9,566 nt of DNA from Bacteroidota bacterium (lineage in GTDB: Bacteria > Bacteroidota > Bacteroidia > Bacteroidales > UBA10428), in contig JAHEEB010000096.1 in assembly GCA_024640925.1 (NCBI GenBank), positions 1-9,566 of the forward strand. Reading direction: 5' to 3'. The translations under genes and the position numbers were made by a program. Below are positions 1 through 6,358 of the stretch, piece after piece; within the stretch, counting starts at the first letter, position 1, and the number at the start of each line of letters is the position of its first letter. The notes beneath the pieces are model-generated. The model had not been told where the DNA came from. It saw only the letters and a list, made by a program, of their open reading frames with translations, and did not search any database.

Positions 1-755
1 TCATAATCCGATGCCGAAGTCCAGAAGCGTTCCCATTTGAATGGAATGGGACCAGACAAAGAAAAATCTTCTGTTAAAACAATGCAACTCCCACTAACAG
101 GATCTACAGGATCATTACATTTAGTTCTTTTTGGAAATTTAGGCCATTTAAATTTCGAAAATTTCCCTTTCAGGCCTTTCATCATCCCAAATATTTTGCT
201 GCCAAGCTTACCCAGCCATTTAAATGCCAGACCAAAAGCAGCACCTATAGCCAAGCGTTTAAAAGCACTAACAAAATCGGGCATAATAGGCCCGCCAATA
301 TTTACCGGTCGTCCTAATGGCATAGGTATATTCCAGGAACAGGATAAATAACGGCTAAGTTTCGAACCTTTGGGTTTTGCAGGATTATACATTAATGGCA
401 TACCTAAACAGCTGCAAGTCATAAGAGGCTGTGGGGCTACCGATTGATAGGATCCATTGAAACTAACTGTAGAACTTCCAAAAAACATTACTCCATCGTT
501 GCCAATAGTAGGCGGTGTGGTAAACCCCGCACCCATAGGAATATGCCACAAAGTGGTAAGTTTTGCCCCTGTACCCGCATTGGCACGTTTCATGCCATTA
601 ATATGAATATTTGTACCTAAAATGGGTATATAATCCATGGGGTCGAATACAAAACCAATAAACGGATGGGGCATTGGAACACCAACAGCCGGAGGTATAT
701 TGACAAGGTGAATGTCTATACCAAAAATCATATCGAGGTGTTTGGAGGCTAACAT
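1..755 (-). CDS. PAAR-Rhs polymorphic toxin, N-terminal part (runs off the left edge)
   Basis: Reading the minus strand from ATG at 755 gives 251 codons without a stop up to the window edge. Residues 1-30 hold a prePAAR-like start (ASKHLD, then GIDIHLV). Residues 30-157 are Gly/Pro-rich with a PAAR-like pattern (PHPFIGFVFDP, IPILG, CSCLGMP, IPMPLGRPVNIGGP). A hydrophobic, Gly-rich segment lies at about 164-192, followed by a Lys/aromatic linker to about 212. At 214-245 is the classic Rhs entry motif (DPVDPVSG, then DFSLSGPIPFKWERFW; DUF6531-type). In this family the PAAR cone caps VgrG and the Rhs barrel encloses a C-terminal toxin; that toxin and any immunity gene lie beyond position 1. The start codon is 3 bases after the stop of the TPR gene, which suggests translational coupling. 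Domain assignment is firm; the toxin activity cannot be known from here. Confidence 0.88.
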   Translation of the reverse strand, partial: MLASKHLDMIFGIDIHLVNIPPAVGVPMPHPFIGFVFDPMDYIPILGTNIHINGMKRANAGTGAKLTTLWHIPMGAGFTTPPTIGNDGVMFFGSSTVSFNGSYQSVAPQPLMTCSCLGMPLMYNPAKPKGSKLSRYLSCSWNIPMPLGRPVNIGGPIMPDFVSAFKRLAIGAAFGLAFKWLGKLGSKIFGMMKGLKGKFSKFKWPKFPKRTKCNDPVDPVSGSCIVLTEDFSLSGPIPFKWERFWTSASDY

Positions 756-758
756 AAT

Positions 759-2129
759 TTAGTTGGTTTTTTTAAAAAAGTTGAAATTTGCAAATAATCC
801 CGATTTATAATTCTTCCTATCGTTGGCTCTTTCTATTGCAATATTCTTCCATTGTTCACCCCACATTTCCTTCATCTGGTTATCAATTTCATCAGCCTGA
901 CTTTGGTTCTTACTGTTGATGGCATGTTTGTATAAATTCTCACAAACTAACATCAATGAAGAATATTTCAGGCTTTCAAATCCGGCCGACTTCGCAATTT
1001 CAAATGCTTGATTGAGGTATGAAATGGAATCGGAGTATTTTCCTAACTTATCAGCTAACAAATAGGACATATACAATCCATCCATAGCCATAAAATAATT
1101 GTTTTGCTCAATGGCCATTTCACACATCTCCTGGTAATGAGAAAACGCTATTTTATTTTCCTTTTTATGAAAATTTACAGCTCCAAGGAACATGATAGTT
1201 TGCAGTAAAAGCGAATCGCATTCTTTTACACCGGAAGCTTTTCCGGCAGTAGCCCTTTCACGTCCAATGCTGAACTGTTCTATTGCTCCTTTATGATCTT
1301 TCAGCTGAAATAAGGCAGCCCCATATGTAATGCAGGCAGCCACCTGAAGAGGAATGTTTTTATCTTTCAGCGCTATTTCAAATGCCTTTTTCCCCCAATG
1401 ATGCACATTTCCAGAGTTTTTTCTGGCTAATCCATCACCCAGGTTAAAAATACAGGTGTTAAACTGAACGGCAGGATTATTTTGATCTCCTGTTGCATTC
1501 ATTTCGCGGGCCACATTGCCCATATTTAATTCAGGTGTCAGAGTAATGGAATCGTTAAAATTATTCCAGTTCTTAAAACTTTCCAGCCCGCTTCGATCCA
1601 TAACCATCAGCCTTACCCTTGGAGGTATTCCGTTGTCAATGTTCGAATGAATCCATTTAATCCAAAGTTTTTCATCCTGAAAAGTTAATGGTTTTAAAAA
1701 TACTACTACCTTGTCTTTGAATCCCTTGATACTTCGGGCAAACTCATTCATACATTCCAGAAAAGGAAAGGGCTCTTCTCTCTTAAGTCGTTCTTTCCAG
1801 GGAGTTGTATCAAAGGTACATACCACACCACTTTCCTTCATGGATTTCACCGATTCTGGCGATTCCCAGTTTTTAAGCCAGTCGTTAAATAACAATTTAT
1901 CGTACGATTCATAATCGTCCATGTCCGTATCGAGCCGGATAAACAAATCGGGTAACTGACTATGTTCTGTGGTTTCGAGAATACTAAAGGCATCCAACAT
2001 TTTTTCCTCATCGTGTTGAACAAGCCAGCGTACCGCACTGAACTTTTTGCCAGTAACCTTTCTTGACCAGATTTCGCACATTTTATCAATGCGCACAGTA
2101 ACAGGGTTTTGTTGTGAAAAAGTCTTCAT
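759..2129 (-). CDS. TPR-containing protein encoded between VgrG and PAAR-Rhs; candidate effector adaptor
   Basis: 456 residues; I do not recognise a named family. No signal peptide or membrane segment is visible, so it is probably cytoplasmic. The N-terminal half (about 30-200) alternates short hydrophobic strands (LFIRLD at 62-67, GVVCTFD at 101-107, VVVFLKP at 141-147, VRLMVMD at 172-178) with charged helical stretches. This resembles an alpha/beta NTPase-like fold, but I see no Walker A P-loop. The C-terminal half (about 222-430) is all-helical with TPR-like repeats, for example AACITYGAALFQLKDHKGAIEQ, spread over 264-285, and GLYMSYLLADKLGKYSDSI, 351-369. It starts 20 bases after vgrG and ends 3 bases before the PAAR-Rhs gene. 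That is the position where T6SS loci usually encode effector-loading proteins (DUF4123, DUF1795/Eag or DUF2169 types), none of which it resembles. The adaptor role is inferred from position and the TPR scaffold. Confidence 0.8.
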   Translation of the reverse strand: MKTFSQQNPVTVRIDKMCEIWSRKVTGKKFSAVRWLVQHDEEKMLDAFSILETTEHSQLPDLFIRLDTDMDDYESYDKLLFNDWLKNWESPESVKSMKESGVVCTFDTTPWKERLKREEPFPFLECMNEFARSIKGFKDKVVVFLKPLTFQDEKLWIKWIHSNIDNGIPPRVRLMVMDRSGLESFKNWNNFNDSITLTPELNMGNVAREMNATGDQNNPAVQFNTCIFNLGDGLARKNSGNVHHWGKKAFEIALKDKNIPLQVAACITYGAALFQLKDHKGAIEQFSIGRERATAGKASGVKECDSLLLQTIMFLGAVNFHKKENKIAFSHYQEMCEMAIEQNNYFMAMDGLYMSYLLADKLGKYSDSISYLNQAFEIAKSAGFESLKYSSLMLVCENLYKHAINSKNQSQADEIDNQMKEMWGEQWKNIAIERANDRKNYKSGLFANFNFFKKTN

Positions 2130-2149
2130 CGGAAATCAGGTTTAGCTTC

Positions 2150-3913
2150 TCAGTTTAAATTTAATAACCCTCCTGAAATATTGGTTGTGACTATTCCTGA
2201 AATGTCGACCATTTTACCAGCCATTTTATTATTTAATAAGGCATTCGATTCTATACTATCGGGAGATATTTTAACTGATGAAATGGTTGGCCCCATACCA
2301 CTTTTTATTTCTACAGAGCTGCTACCATCAGTTACAATATTAGAAGCGCTGATATTCACTTTTTCAGTACCTTTGATATTTATTTCCTTCGCATTCAGGT
2401 TCAGTTTTTCTAACCCGGTAATGGTCAATTCCTTCTTGGAAGAATCAAATTCGATGGTATTTCCTTCTTTGTCTTTAATGGTAATTTTTTCTTTTCCTTG
2501 TGTATCGTCGAACTGAATGGTGTGACCACTGCGGGTACGAATGGCTTTGATATCGTTGTTATTGGTTTTCCAGTCTTCGGGTTTGGCCTTTCCATGGTAT
2601 AAAGTACCTATTACAAAAGGTTTTTCTGCATTGCCCCCTTCAAAACCAATCATTACTTCTTCATTTTCCTCAGGAACAAAATAAACACCCTTCTTTTGTC
2701 CGCCATATGGCATGGCAATACGAATCCATGGCGACTCTCCGGTTTTTTGCCAGATAAATTTTACTTTAACTCGTCCGAGCCCTTCGGGGTCTTTATTATC
2801 AAATACAATAGCCGGTTGTGTCTCGCAAAACGGAACCAGGTCGGTATTCGTTGTAGGAGGAACTTCTGCATCGGAAGGAATAGCTGTAAAAGAATTTTGA
2901 TATTGTCCACCCGATTGCCATGTATGCTGAACACTTGTAATGATATAATCTCCCTGTTTAACTTTACCACCAGGGCCTTTGCTGTTAACTGAAATATTTA
3001 CGCCAGGCCATAAACCAGGTTCAATGCTAACTCCCGAGAAGGTAACCTTTCGTGCAGCTTCGCCCTGTAAAGCAATCCTGGTCATGTCGTCAACCTGTTT
3101 TTTAATGGCAGAATCATCATCAAATTGTTGAACATGTTTTGTAGGTTTTCCCAGAAATACTTTCGATGATTTATCCATAGCAAAGGAGGTATTCCCTTTC
3201 ATGGATGTCCTTTGCTGTGCAATAGCCTGGGTCTCTGTTTTATTTTCCTTGTATGTGCGTGTTGCAACCGATTGTACAATAGGAGATACGCTTATTCCTA
3301 ATTCGAAACTTAATAAATCGGTACCATATAAAAGTTCGACAACCGGGGGTTTTTTGTCCCCAAAAACAAGTGAACTGCCATCGAAGTAGAACCACTCGCC
3401 ATGCCTGCAAGCCAGGCGGTTAATAAAATGAAAGGCTGTTTCGTGGTATTGTACCGTATAACTTATTTGCTGTTTGTTCATTGGCTTAACAACCGGGTTC
3501 AGAAGGTTACTCGGATAATCTTTGACGATATACTTAACAATATCCTGAAGGGTTTTGTTATTGAACGACTGGCAATCTTTTCCGTTATCGAGCAGAATTG
3601 TAGGACTGTAGCCTTCGAAAACCACTACATGCCCCAGTTGTGAAAGACTGCCTGCCGAAGTATGAACCCTGGTAACAACTCCCTTGAAAACAAGCTTGGC
3701 ATCTTGTTTATTATCAATTTCGAGAGCCAGATCGGCTCCTACAAAATCACGTGCTTTTTCAAGAAAAGAATTGGAAGCTTCACCAATCTTTTCGCTGTTC
3801 AGGCTTACTGTAAAATAATGATGATCGTTTAACGACTGGCTGAGTTCGATTGAAACAAGCTCGCTATATGTCTTGCCATCTAATTGAATAATGGCTTTGG
3901 CTGGTGAAATCAT
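2150..3913 (-). CDS. vgrG: T6SS spike protein VgrG (TssI)
   Basis: 587 residues, an ordinary VgrG length. Residues about 1-340 match the gp27-like base domains, including TVQYHETAFHFINRLACRHGEWFYFDG (spread over 153-179), a segment conserved in VgrG. Residues about 360-440 form the gp5-like OB fold (DPEGLGRVKVKF, SPWIRIA, GFEGGNAEKPFVIGTLYHG). RTRSGHTIQFDD (459-470) starts the beta-helical needle, which runs through repeated short strands (KITIKDKEGNTIEFD, LNLNAKEINIKG) to the C-terminus. I see no extra enzymatic domain after the needle. VgrG trimerises at the tip of the Hcp tube and carries PAAR proteins. It is the first gene of a probable vgrG-TPR-PAAR-Rhs operon and lies 116 bases after hcp, separated from it by an intrinsic terminator. 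Start chosen at the only ATG that precedes the conserved N-terminal strand. Confidence 0.95.
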   Translation of the reverse strand: MISPAKAIIQLDGKTYSELVSIELSQSLNDHHYFTVSLNSEKIGEASNSFLEKARDFVGADLALEIDNKQDAKLVFKGVVTRVHTSAGSLSQLGHVVVFEGYSPTILLDNGKDCQSFNNKTLQDIVKYIVKDYPSNLLNPVVKPMNKQQISYTVQYHETAFHFINRLACRHGEWFYFDGSSLVFGDKKPPVVELLYGTDLLSFELGISVSPIVQSVATRTYKENKTETQAIAQQRTSMKGNTSFAMDKSSKVFLGKPTKHVQQFDDDSAIKKQVDDMTRIALQGEAARKVTFSGVSIEPGLWPGVNISVNSKGPGGKVKQGDYIITSVQHTWQSGGQYQNSFTAIPSDAEVPPTTNTDLVPFCETQPAIVFDNKDPEGLGRVKVKFIWQKTGESPWIRIAMPYGGQKKGVYFVPEENEEVMIGFEGGNAEKPFVIGTLYHGKAKPEDWKTNNNDIKAIRTRSGHTIQFDDTQGKEKITIKDKEGNTIEFDSSKKELTITGLEKLNLNAKEINIKGTEKVNISASNIVTDGSSSVEIKSGMGPTISSVKISPDSIESNALLNNKMAGKMVDISGIVTTNISGGLLNLN

Positions 3914-3967
3914 AACAATAGTTTTTGGTTAGTATATTTTAAGGCTTAGCCCTCAATAAAAATAATA

Positions 3968-4000
3968 TAAATATAGGTTATAAAGTTAAAAAAGAAACCT
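3968..4000 (-). promoter_or_regulatory. Weak candidate promoter for vgrG operon
   Basis: Reading the minus strand, TATATTTA at 3975-3968 differs from the Bacteroidota -7 box TAnnTTTG by one base. It would place a transcript start near 3961 and a leader of about 47 bases before the vgrG ATG. No clear -33 TTTG box is seen; its position falls in the T-tract of the hcp terminator. A promoter after that terminator is expected, but this exact site is only a guess. Confidence 0.25.
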
Positions 4001-4020
4001 GCTAAGATGAAGCAGGCTTC
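3988..4020 (-). terminator. Rho-independent terminator after hcp
   Basis: On the minus strand GAAGCCTGC pairs with GCAGGTTTC around a 9-base loop: 9 pairs including one G-U. This is followed directly by six T (with TTTC just before). It begins 10 bases after the hcp stop codon. It should end most hcp transcripts before vgrG and so let Hcp be made at its own, probably higher, level. Confidence 0.88.
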
Positions 4021-4029
4021 TGAATTTCC

Positions 4030-4416
4030 TTATACCCATTCATTGACGTGTTCTGCAGAACCCATTTTTATACTTTTGGCAGATATAGTGAATGTTTCTG
4101 TCATTGGGTTGCTGTTGAAAGCGTCGAAAGCTTCAACGTATTTTACCAAATACCCTTCGGTAAATTCAAGTTCTTTTAACTTGGCATCCGTATCACGTTT
4201 TATAAACGTAATCGTTCCATCTTTACGCTCGAAGTTGTTACACATCCATTCGAAAAATGTAGTTTCGCCAGTACTTTCAACAACAAGATGAATTTGACCA
4301 CCGCGTGTAATAGACGCAGGTCTGCCGGTTGCATCGATTTCCTGGAATAGATCATAACTGCAGGAAAGTACATTTACCTCTTTTCCTGCAACGCTGAGTT
4401 TGGCTTTAAATGACAT
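4030..4416 (-). CDS. tssD: T6SS tube protein Hcp/TssD, Bacteroidota type
   Basis: 128 residues, the usual size for the Hcp-like protein of Bacteroidota T6SS. It starts MSFKAKLSVAGKEVNVL and continues with CSYDLFQEIDATGRPAS (19-35), a hallmark segment of this family. RGGQIHLVVEST and the C-terminal strand ETFTISAKSIKMG follow. Hcp forms hexameric rings that stack into the inner tube on which VgrG sits; it is usually the most abundant secreted T6SS component. Encoded upstream of vgrG on the same strand but separated from it by a strong intrinsic terminator, so it is likely a monocistronic unit. It has no C-terminal effector extension. Family assignment is from sequence recall of the conserved start and length. 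Confidence 0.93.
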   Translation of the reverse strand: MSFKAKLSVAGKEVNVLSCSYDLFQEIDATGRPASITRGGQIHLVVESTGETTFFEWMCNNFERKDGTITFIKRDTDAKLKELEFTEGYLVKYVEAFDAFNSNPMTETFTISAKSIKMGSAEHVNEWV

Positions 4417-4512
4417 ACTCTACTGGTTTTTAATATAAAATTAGTCTAAACATATTGCATAAATTAATGCCTAAGATTTCATGTATCTCCGTTAATAACA
4501 CGATTAACCAGA

Positions 4513-4543
4513 TAAAATTAAATTTTTTTATTATCTATTCAAA
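4513..4543 (-). promoter_or_regulatory. Candidate Bacteroidota promoter for hcp
   Basis: On the minus strand TTTG (4543-4540) is followed after 19 bases by TAATTTTA (4520-4513), one mismatch from TAnnTTTG. The transcript would start near 4506, giving a leader of about 90 bases. The surrounding DNA is very AT-rich, so chance matches are likely. A second possible -7 box, TATGTTTA, lies nearer the gene but lacks a -33 partner. Confidence 0.3.
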
Positions 4544-4723
4544 ATTAGTTCTTTATGGTGCTGAATTTCTTTGACGGAACCCTGTAAATATGGGACAAGA
4601 TGAATGATGTGATAAACAAATTATCATAAAATTTAGTCCAATTTATAAATTAATCGGATTTTAGTGCTGAAATGATGAAATTTGTACGGTAGAAAGTCTT
4701 TCATATGCATGGCCAAAGCCAGA

Positions 4724-4797
4724 TTAACCACGAATTTTCTAAAACACAAAGACATTTGAACTTTGTGAATCTTTGAGGCTTTGTGCCTTGGTAGCCA
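4724..4797. repeat. Degenerate palindromic interspersed repeat
   Basis: The left arm begins TTAACCACGAATTTTC and contains CACAAAG (4745-4751). CTTTGTG follows at 4761-4767 and again at 4779-4785, the latter within CTTTGTGCCTTGGTAGCC, which ends the right arm. CACAAAG and CTTTGTG form a perfect 7-bp inverted repeat with a 9-base loop. The outer arms (AACCAC against GGTAGCC) pair poorly. From memory, intergenic palindromes opening with TTAACCAC and built from CACAAAG/CTTTGTG words are widespread in Bacteroidota genomes. This would be a decayed copy; copy number cannot be seen here. Confidence 0.5.
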
Positions 4798-4984
4798 ATT
4801 CACCCGTATATACCTTTTGGACAGACGAATCTGTTTCGATTATAAAGAATTGATTCACTCTGCCTTAACCAAAATTTATACTAAGGTAAACACAAAGAAT
4901 AAGTAAAGAGCAAGTGGAAAACTCAGGGCAATTTTAGAAACTATGAAAGTCTTTTATTTGAATAGCCAATTTTCATCATTCCAT

Positions 4985-5140
4985 CTAATTGGACAAAGCT
5001 ATTTTCAGCTTTTTTTTCTTTATTGTTTCATTAGAAAGTAATTTCAATACAGATGCTGTTTTTGAGGCTTTTATTGCTACAAAGGAAGAATAGTCCTGAA
5101 CATCAATTAAACCAATTTCTTCTTTTGTTAATTTGCCTTT
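4985..5140 (-). pseudogene. Out-of-frame remnant of the helicase DbpA-type RNA-binding domain
   Basis: In the -1 frame relative to the helicase, 51 codons followed by TAG read KGKLTKEEIGLIDVQDYSSF (first 20), then VAIKASKTASVLKLLSN, then a Lys-rich end. This is the pattern of the second part of the DbpA C-terminal RNA-binding domain (GxIGxIDIxDxxSxVAV). The in-frame helicase ends with the first strand of the same domain (LYIAGGKKDK). The two pieces meet at a run of five A (minus strand, 5142-5138). Compared with my memory of intact homologues, about 12 residues (the first helix of the domain) are missing at the junction. A deletion whose length is not a multiple of three is therefore more likely than a single-base slip. 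Confidence 0.82.
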
Positions 5141-6264
5141 TTATCTTTCTTTCCACCTGCAATATATAATGTTTCCCAATCGGGTTTTGGAGGGAGTTTT
5201 GGAGTTTCGGGCAAGACCATTTCCTCAGAACCTTCAGTAATAAATTCCGGCAAGTATTCTTTTTCCGACATGATAAAATAAGCTGTACCCGATGCAAACA
5301 TACGTGCAGTCCGGCCATTACGGTGTATAAAAGCTTCGGGAGTATGAGGCATCTGATAATGAATAATATGTTTTATTTCAGGTATGTCCAATCCTCTCGA
5401 TGCCAGGTCGGTTGTAATAAGTATCTGTATACTTTCGTTCCGCAATTTTAAGAGTGCCCGCTCACGTTCATCCTGTTCGAGTTTACCATGAAAAATATCG
5501 TGTTTTAAACCTTTGTCTGCAAGTAATTCGCTGATGCGTTCCACCGTTTCGCGGTGATTACAAAAAACAAGAGTGGATTCGTGTCCTACATAACATAAAA
5601 GACGAAATAAAGCATCTAGTTTGTCGGTCCCTTCTGATTTCACAGTTTTAATGGATAGTACTCCTGCCGTTTTTTGTTCTGTTAAGTTCAGTGTAATGGG
5701 TGATCTCATGCCCGCAAACTCGGGAATTTCGATCGCTTTAGTTGCCGATGTTAAAATACGTTTAGCCGATTTATCTATTCTATCGATGAGATAAATCATA
5801 TCATCCTGAAAACCAAATTCCAATGATTTATCGAACTCATCTAATATCAATGTTTTTATTAAACCGGTTGACCAGGCCTTTTTCCGGAGCAAATGTACTA
5901 ATCGCCCGGGAGTGCCAATAAGTATAGCTGGCGGAGTAGTTAAATTGTTTATTTCAACCTGTACAGAATGTCCACCATAACAGGTATTAATCTTAAATCC
6001 CGTTTTCATTGACCGGAAAACATTTTCTGTTTGTAAAGCCAGTTCGCGCGATGGACAAACAATGAGTACCTGAATGTCTTTCGTTTCGGTGTCCAGTTTT
6101 TTAATAACAGGCAACAGAAAAGCCAGTGTTTTTCCTGAGCCTGTAGGAGCAATTAAAATCATGTCCTTTGCCGGATCGGCTGATAAAGCAGCTTCCTGAA
6201 TGCTGTTTAACGACTCTATCTTAAGATTCGATAATATTTCCTGAACGTTTATGTTTGCTTTCAT
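5128..6264 (-). CDS. DEAD-box RNA helicase (DEFD variant, DbpA-like), C-terminally truncated by frame break
   Basis: 378 residues with all core motifs in order: a Q-motif-like SIQEAAL (21-27), motif I APTGSGKT (39-46), Ia PSRELALQ (71-78), GG (97-98), Ib TPGRL (118-122), II DEFD (142-145, Phe replacing Ala), III SAT (173-175), V TTDLASRGLDIP (284-295) and VI HRNGRTAR (314-321). The ATPase and helicase core therefore looks intact. Family members unwind RNA, and DbpA relatives act in ribosome assembly, guided by a C-terminal RNA-recognition domain. Here that domain is cut after its first strand (LYIAGGKKDK, 366-375), ending KAN and stop. The rest lies in another frame downstream (4985-5140). 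The protein may still be active but should have lost its specific RNA anchoring. A consensus promoter lies directly before the ATG, so it is probably transcribed separately from the gene upstream. Confidence 0.92.
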   Translation of the reverse strand: MKANINVQEILSNLKIESLNSIQEAALSADPAKDMILIAPTGSGKTLAFLLPVIKKLDTETKDIQVLIVCPSRELALQTENVFRSMKTGFKINTCYGGHSVQVEINNLTTPPAILIGTPGRLVHLLRKKAWSTGLIKTLILDEFDKSLEFGFQDDMIYLIDRIDKSAKRILTSATKAIEIPEFAGMRSPITLNLTEQKTAGVLSIKTVKSEGTDKLDALFRLLCYVGHESTLVFCNHRETVERISELLADKGLKHDIFHGKLEQDERERALLKLRNESIQILITTDLASRGLDIPEIKHIIHYQMPHTPEAFIHRNGRTARMFASGTAYFIMSEKEYLPEFITEGSEEMVLPETPKLPPKPDWETLYIAGGKKDKKAN

Positions 6265-6268
6265 TCAA

Positions 6269-6300
6269 CAAAGGTAGATGTTAAAACCGATTAACCCAAA
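6269..6300 (-). promoter_or_regulatory. Consensus Bacteroidota promoter for the helicase, next to the start codon
   Basis: On the minus strand TTTG (6300-6297) is followed after exactly 20 bases by TACCTTTG (6276-6269), a full match to the TTTG / TAnnTTTG pattern. Only 4 bases separate the -7 box from the helicase ATG (6264-6262). A start about 5-8 bases past the box would fall on or beside the ATG, giving a leaderless or nearly leaderless mRNA. The next Met is residue 35, just before the P-loop, too late to be the true start. Confidence 0.6.
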
Positions 6301-6302
6301 TT

Positions 6303-6318
6303 CGCATTAGAGAATGCG
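6303..6318. other. Perfect hairpin between NmrA-like gene and helicase
   Basis: CGCATT-AGAG-AATGCG forms a 6-bp stem with a 4-base loop. On the minus strand it lies 41-56 bases past the NmrA-like stop codon and immediately upstream of the helicase -33 box. It has no T-tract on either strand, so it is not a standard terminator. It may be an operator for the helicase promoter or a 3'-end stabilising structure. Confidence 0.4.
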
Positions 6319-6358
6319 TAAACGATTAACAAAACTTTCCTTATGAACATTTATCGTT

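Larger units (their letters stand above)
4417..4984. other. 568-base gene-free stretch between hcp and the helicase tail
   Basis: I see no convincing gene on either strand; open frames are short and lack recognisable protein. It holds the hcp promoter region at its left, a degenerate palindromic repeat at 4724-4797, and small hairpins: ACAGA-CGAA-TCTGT at 4821-4834 and CCTTA/TAAGG arms at 4863-4867 and 4882-4886. The high AT content and decayed repeat suggest neutral DNA marking the edge of the T6SS module. Confidence 0.6.

Noticed and set aside
37..351. Plus-strand frame of 104 codons at the left end
   Set aside because: It lies antisense to the well-supported PAAR-Rhs coding frame and has no protein-like features.
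3941..3953. Small hairpin (AGGGC-TAA-GCCTT on the minus strand) in the vgrG leader
   Set aside because: Only five pairs including one G-U and a 3-base loop; too weak to call a regulatory element or riboswitch.
4471..4492. Mini-frame ATG AAA TCT TAG after a GGAG in the hcp leader, a possible leader peptide
   Set aside because: Three codons with no codon bias towards a regulatory amino acid and no attenuator-like hairpin; a chance match is likely.
4801..4917. Plus-strand open frame of about 38 codons in the hcp-helicase spacer
   Set aside because: No start codon in place, no recognisable sequence, and it begins inside the degenerate repeat.
5136..5145. Programmed -1 ribosomal frameshift (AAA AAG) joining the helicase to its tail
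   Set aside because: The heptamer is T AAA AAG rather than A AAA AAG, no stimulatory structure is evident, and about 12 domain residues would still be missing.
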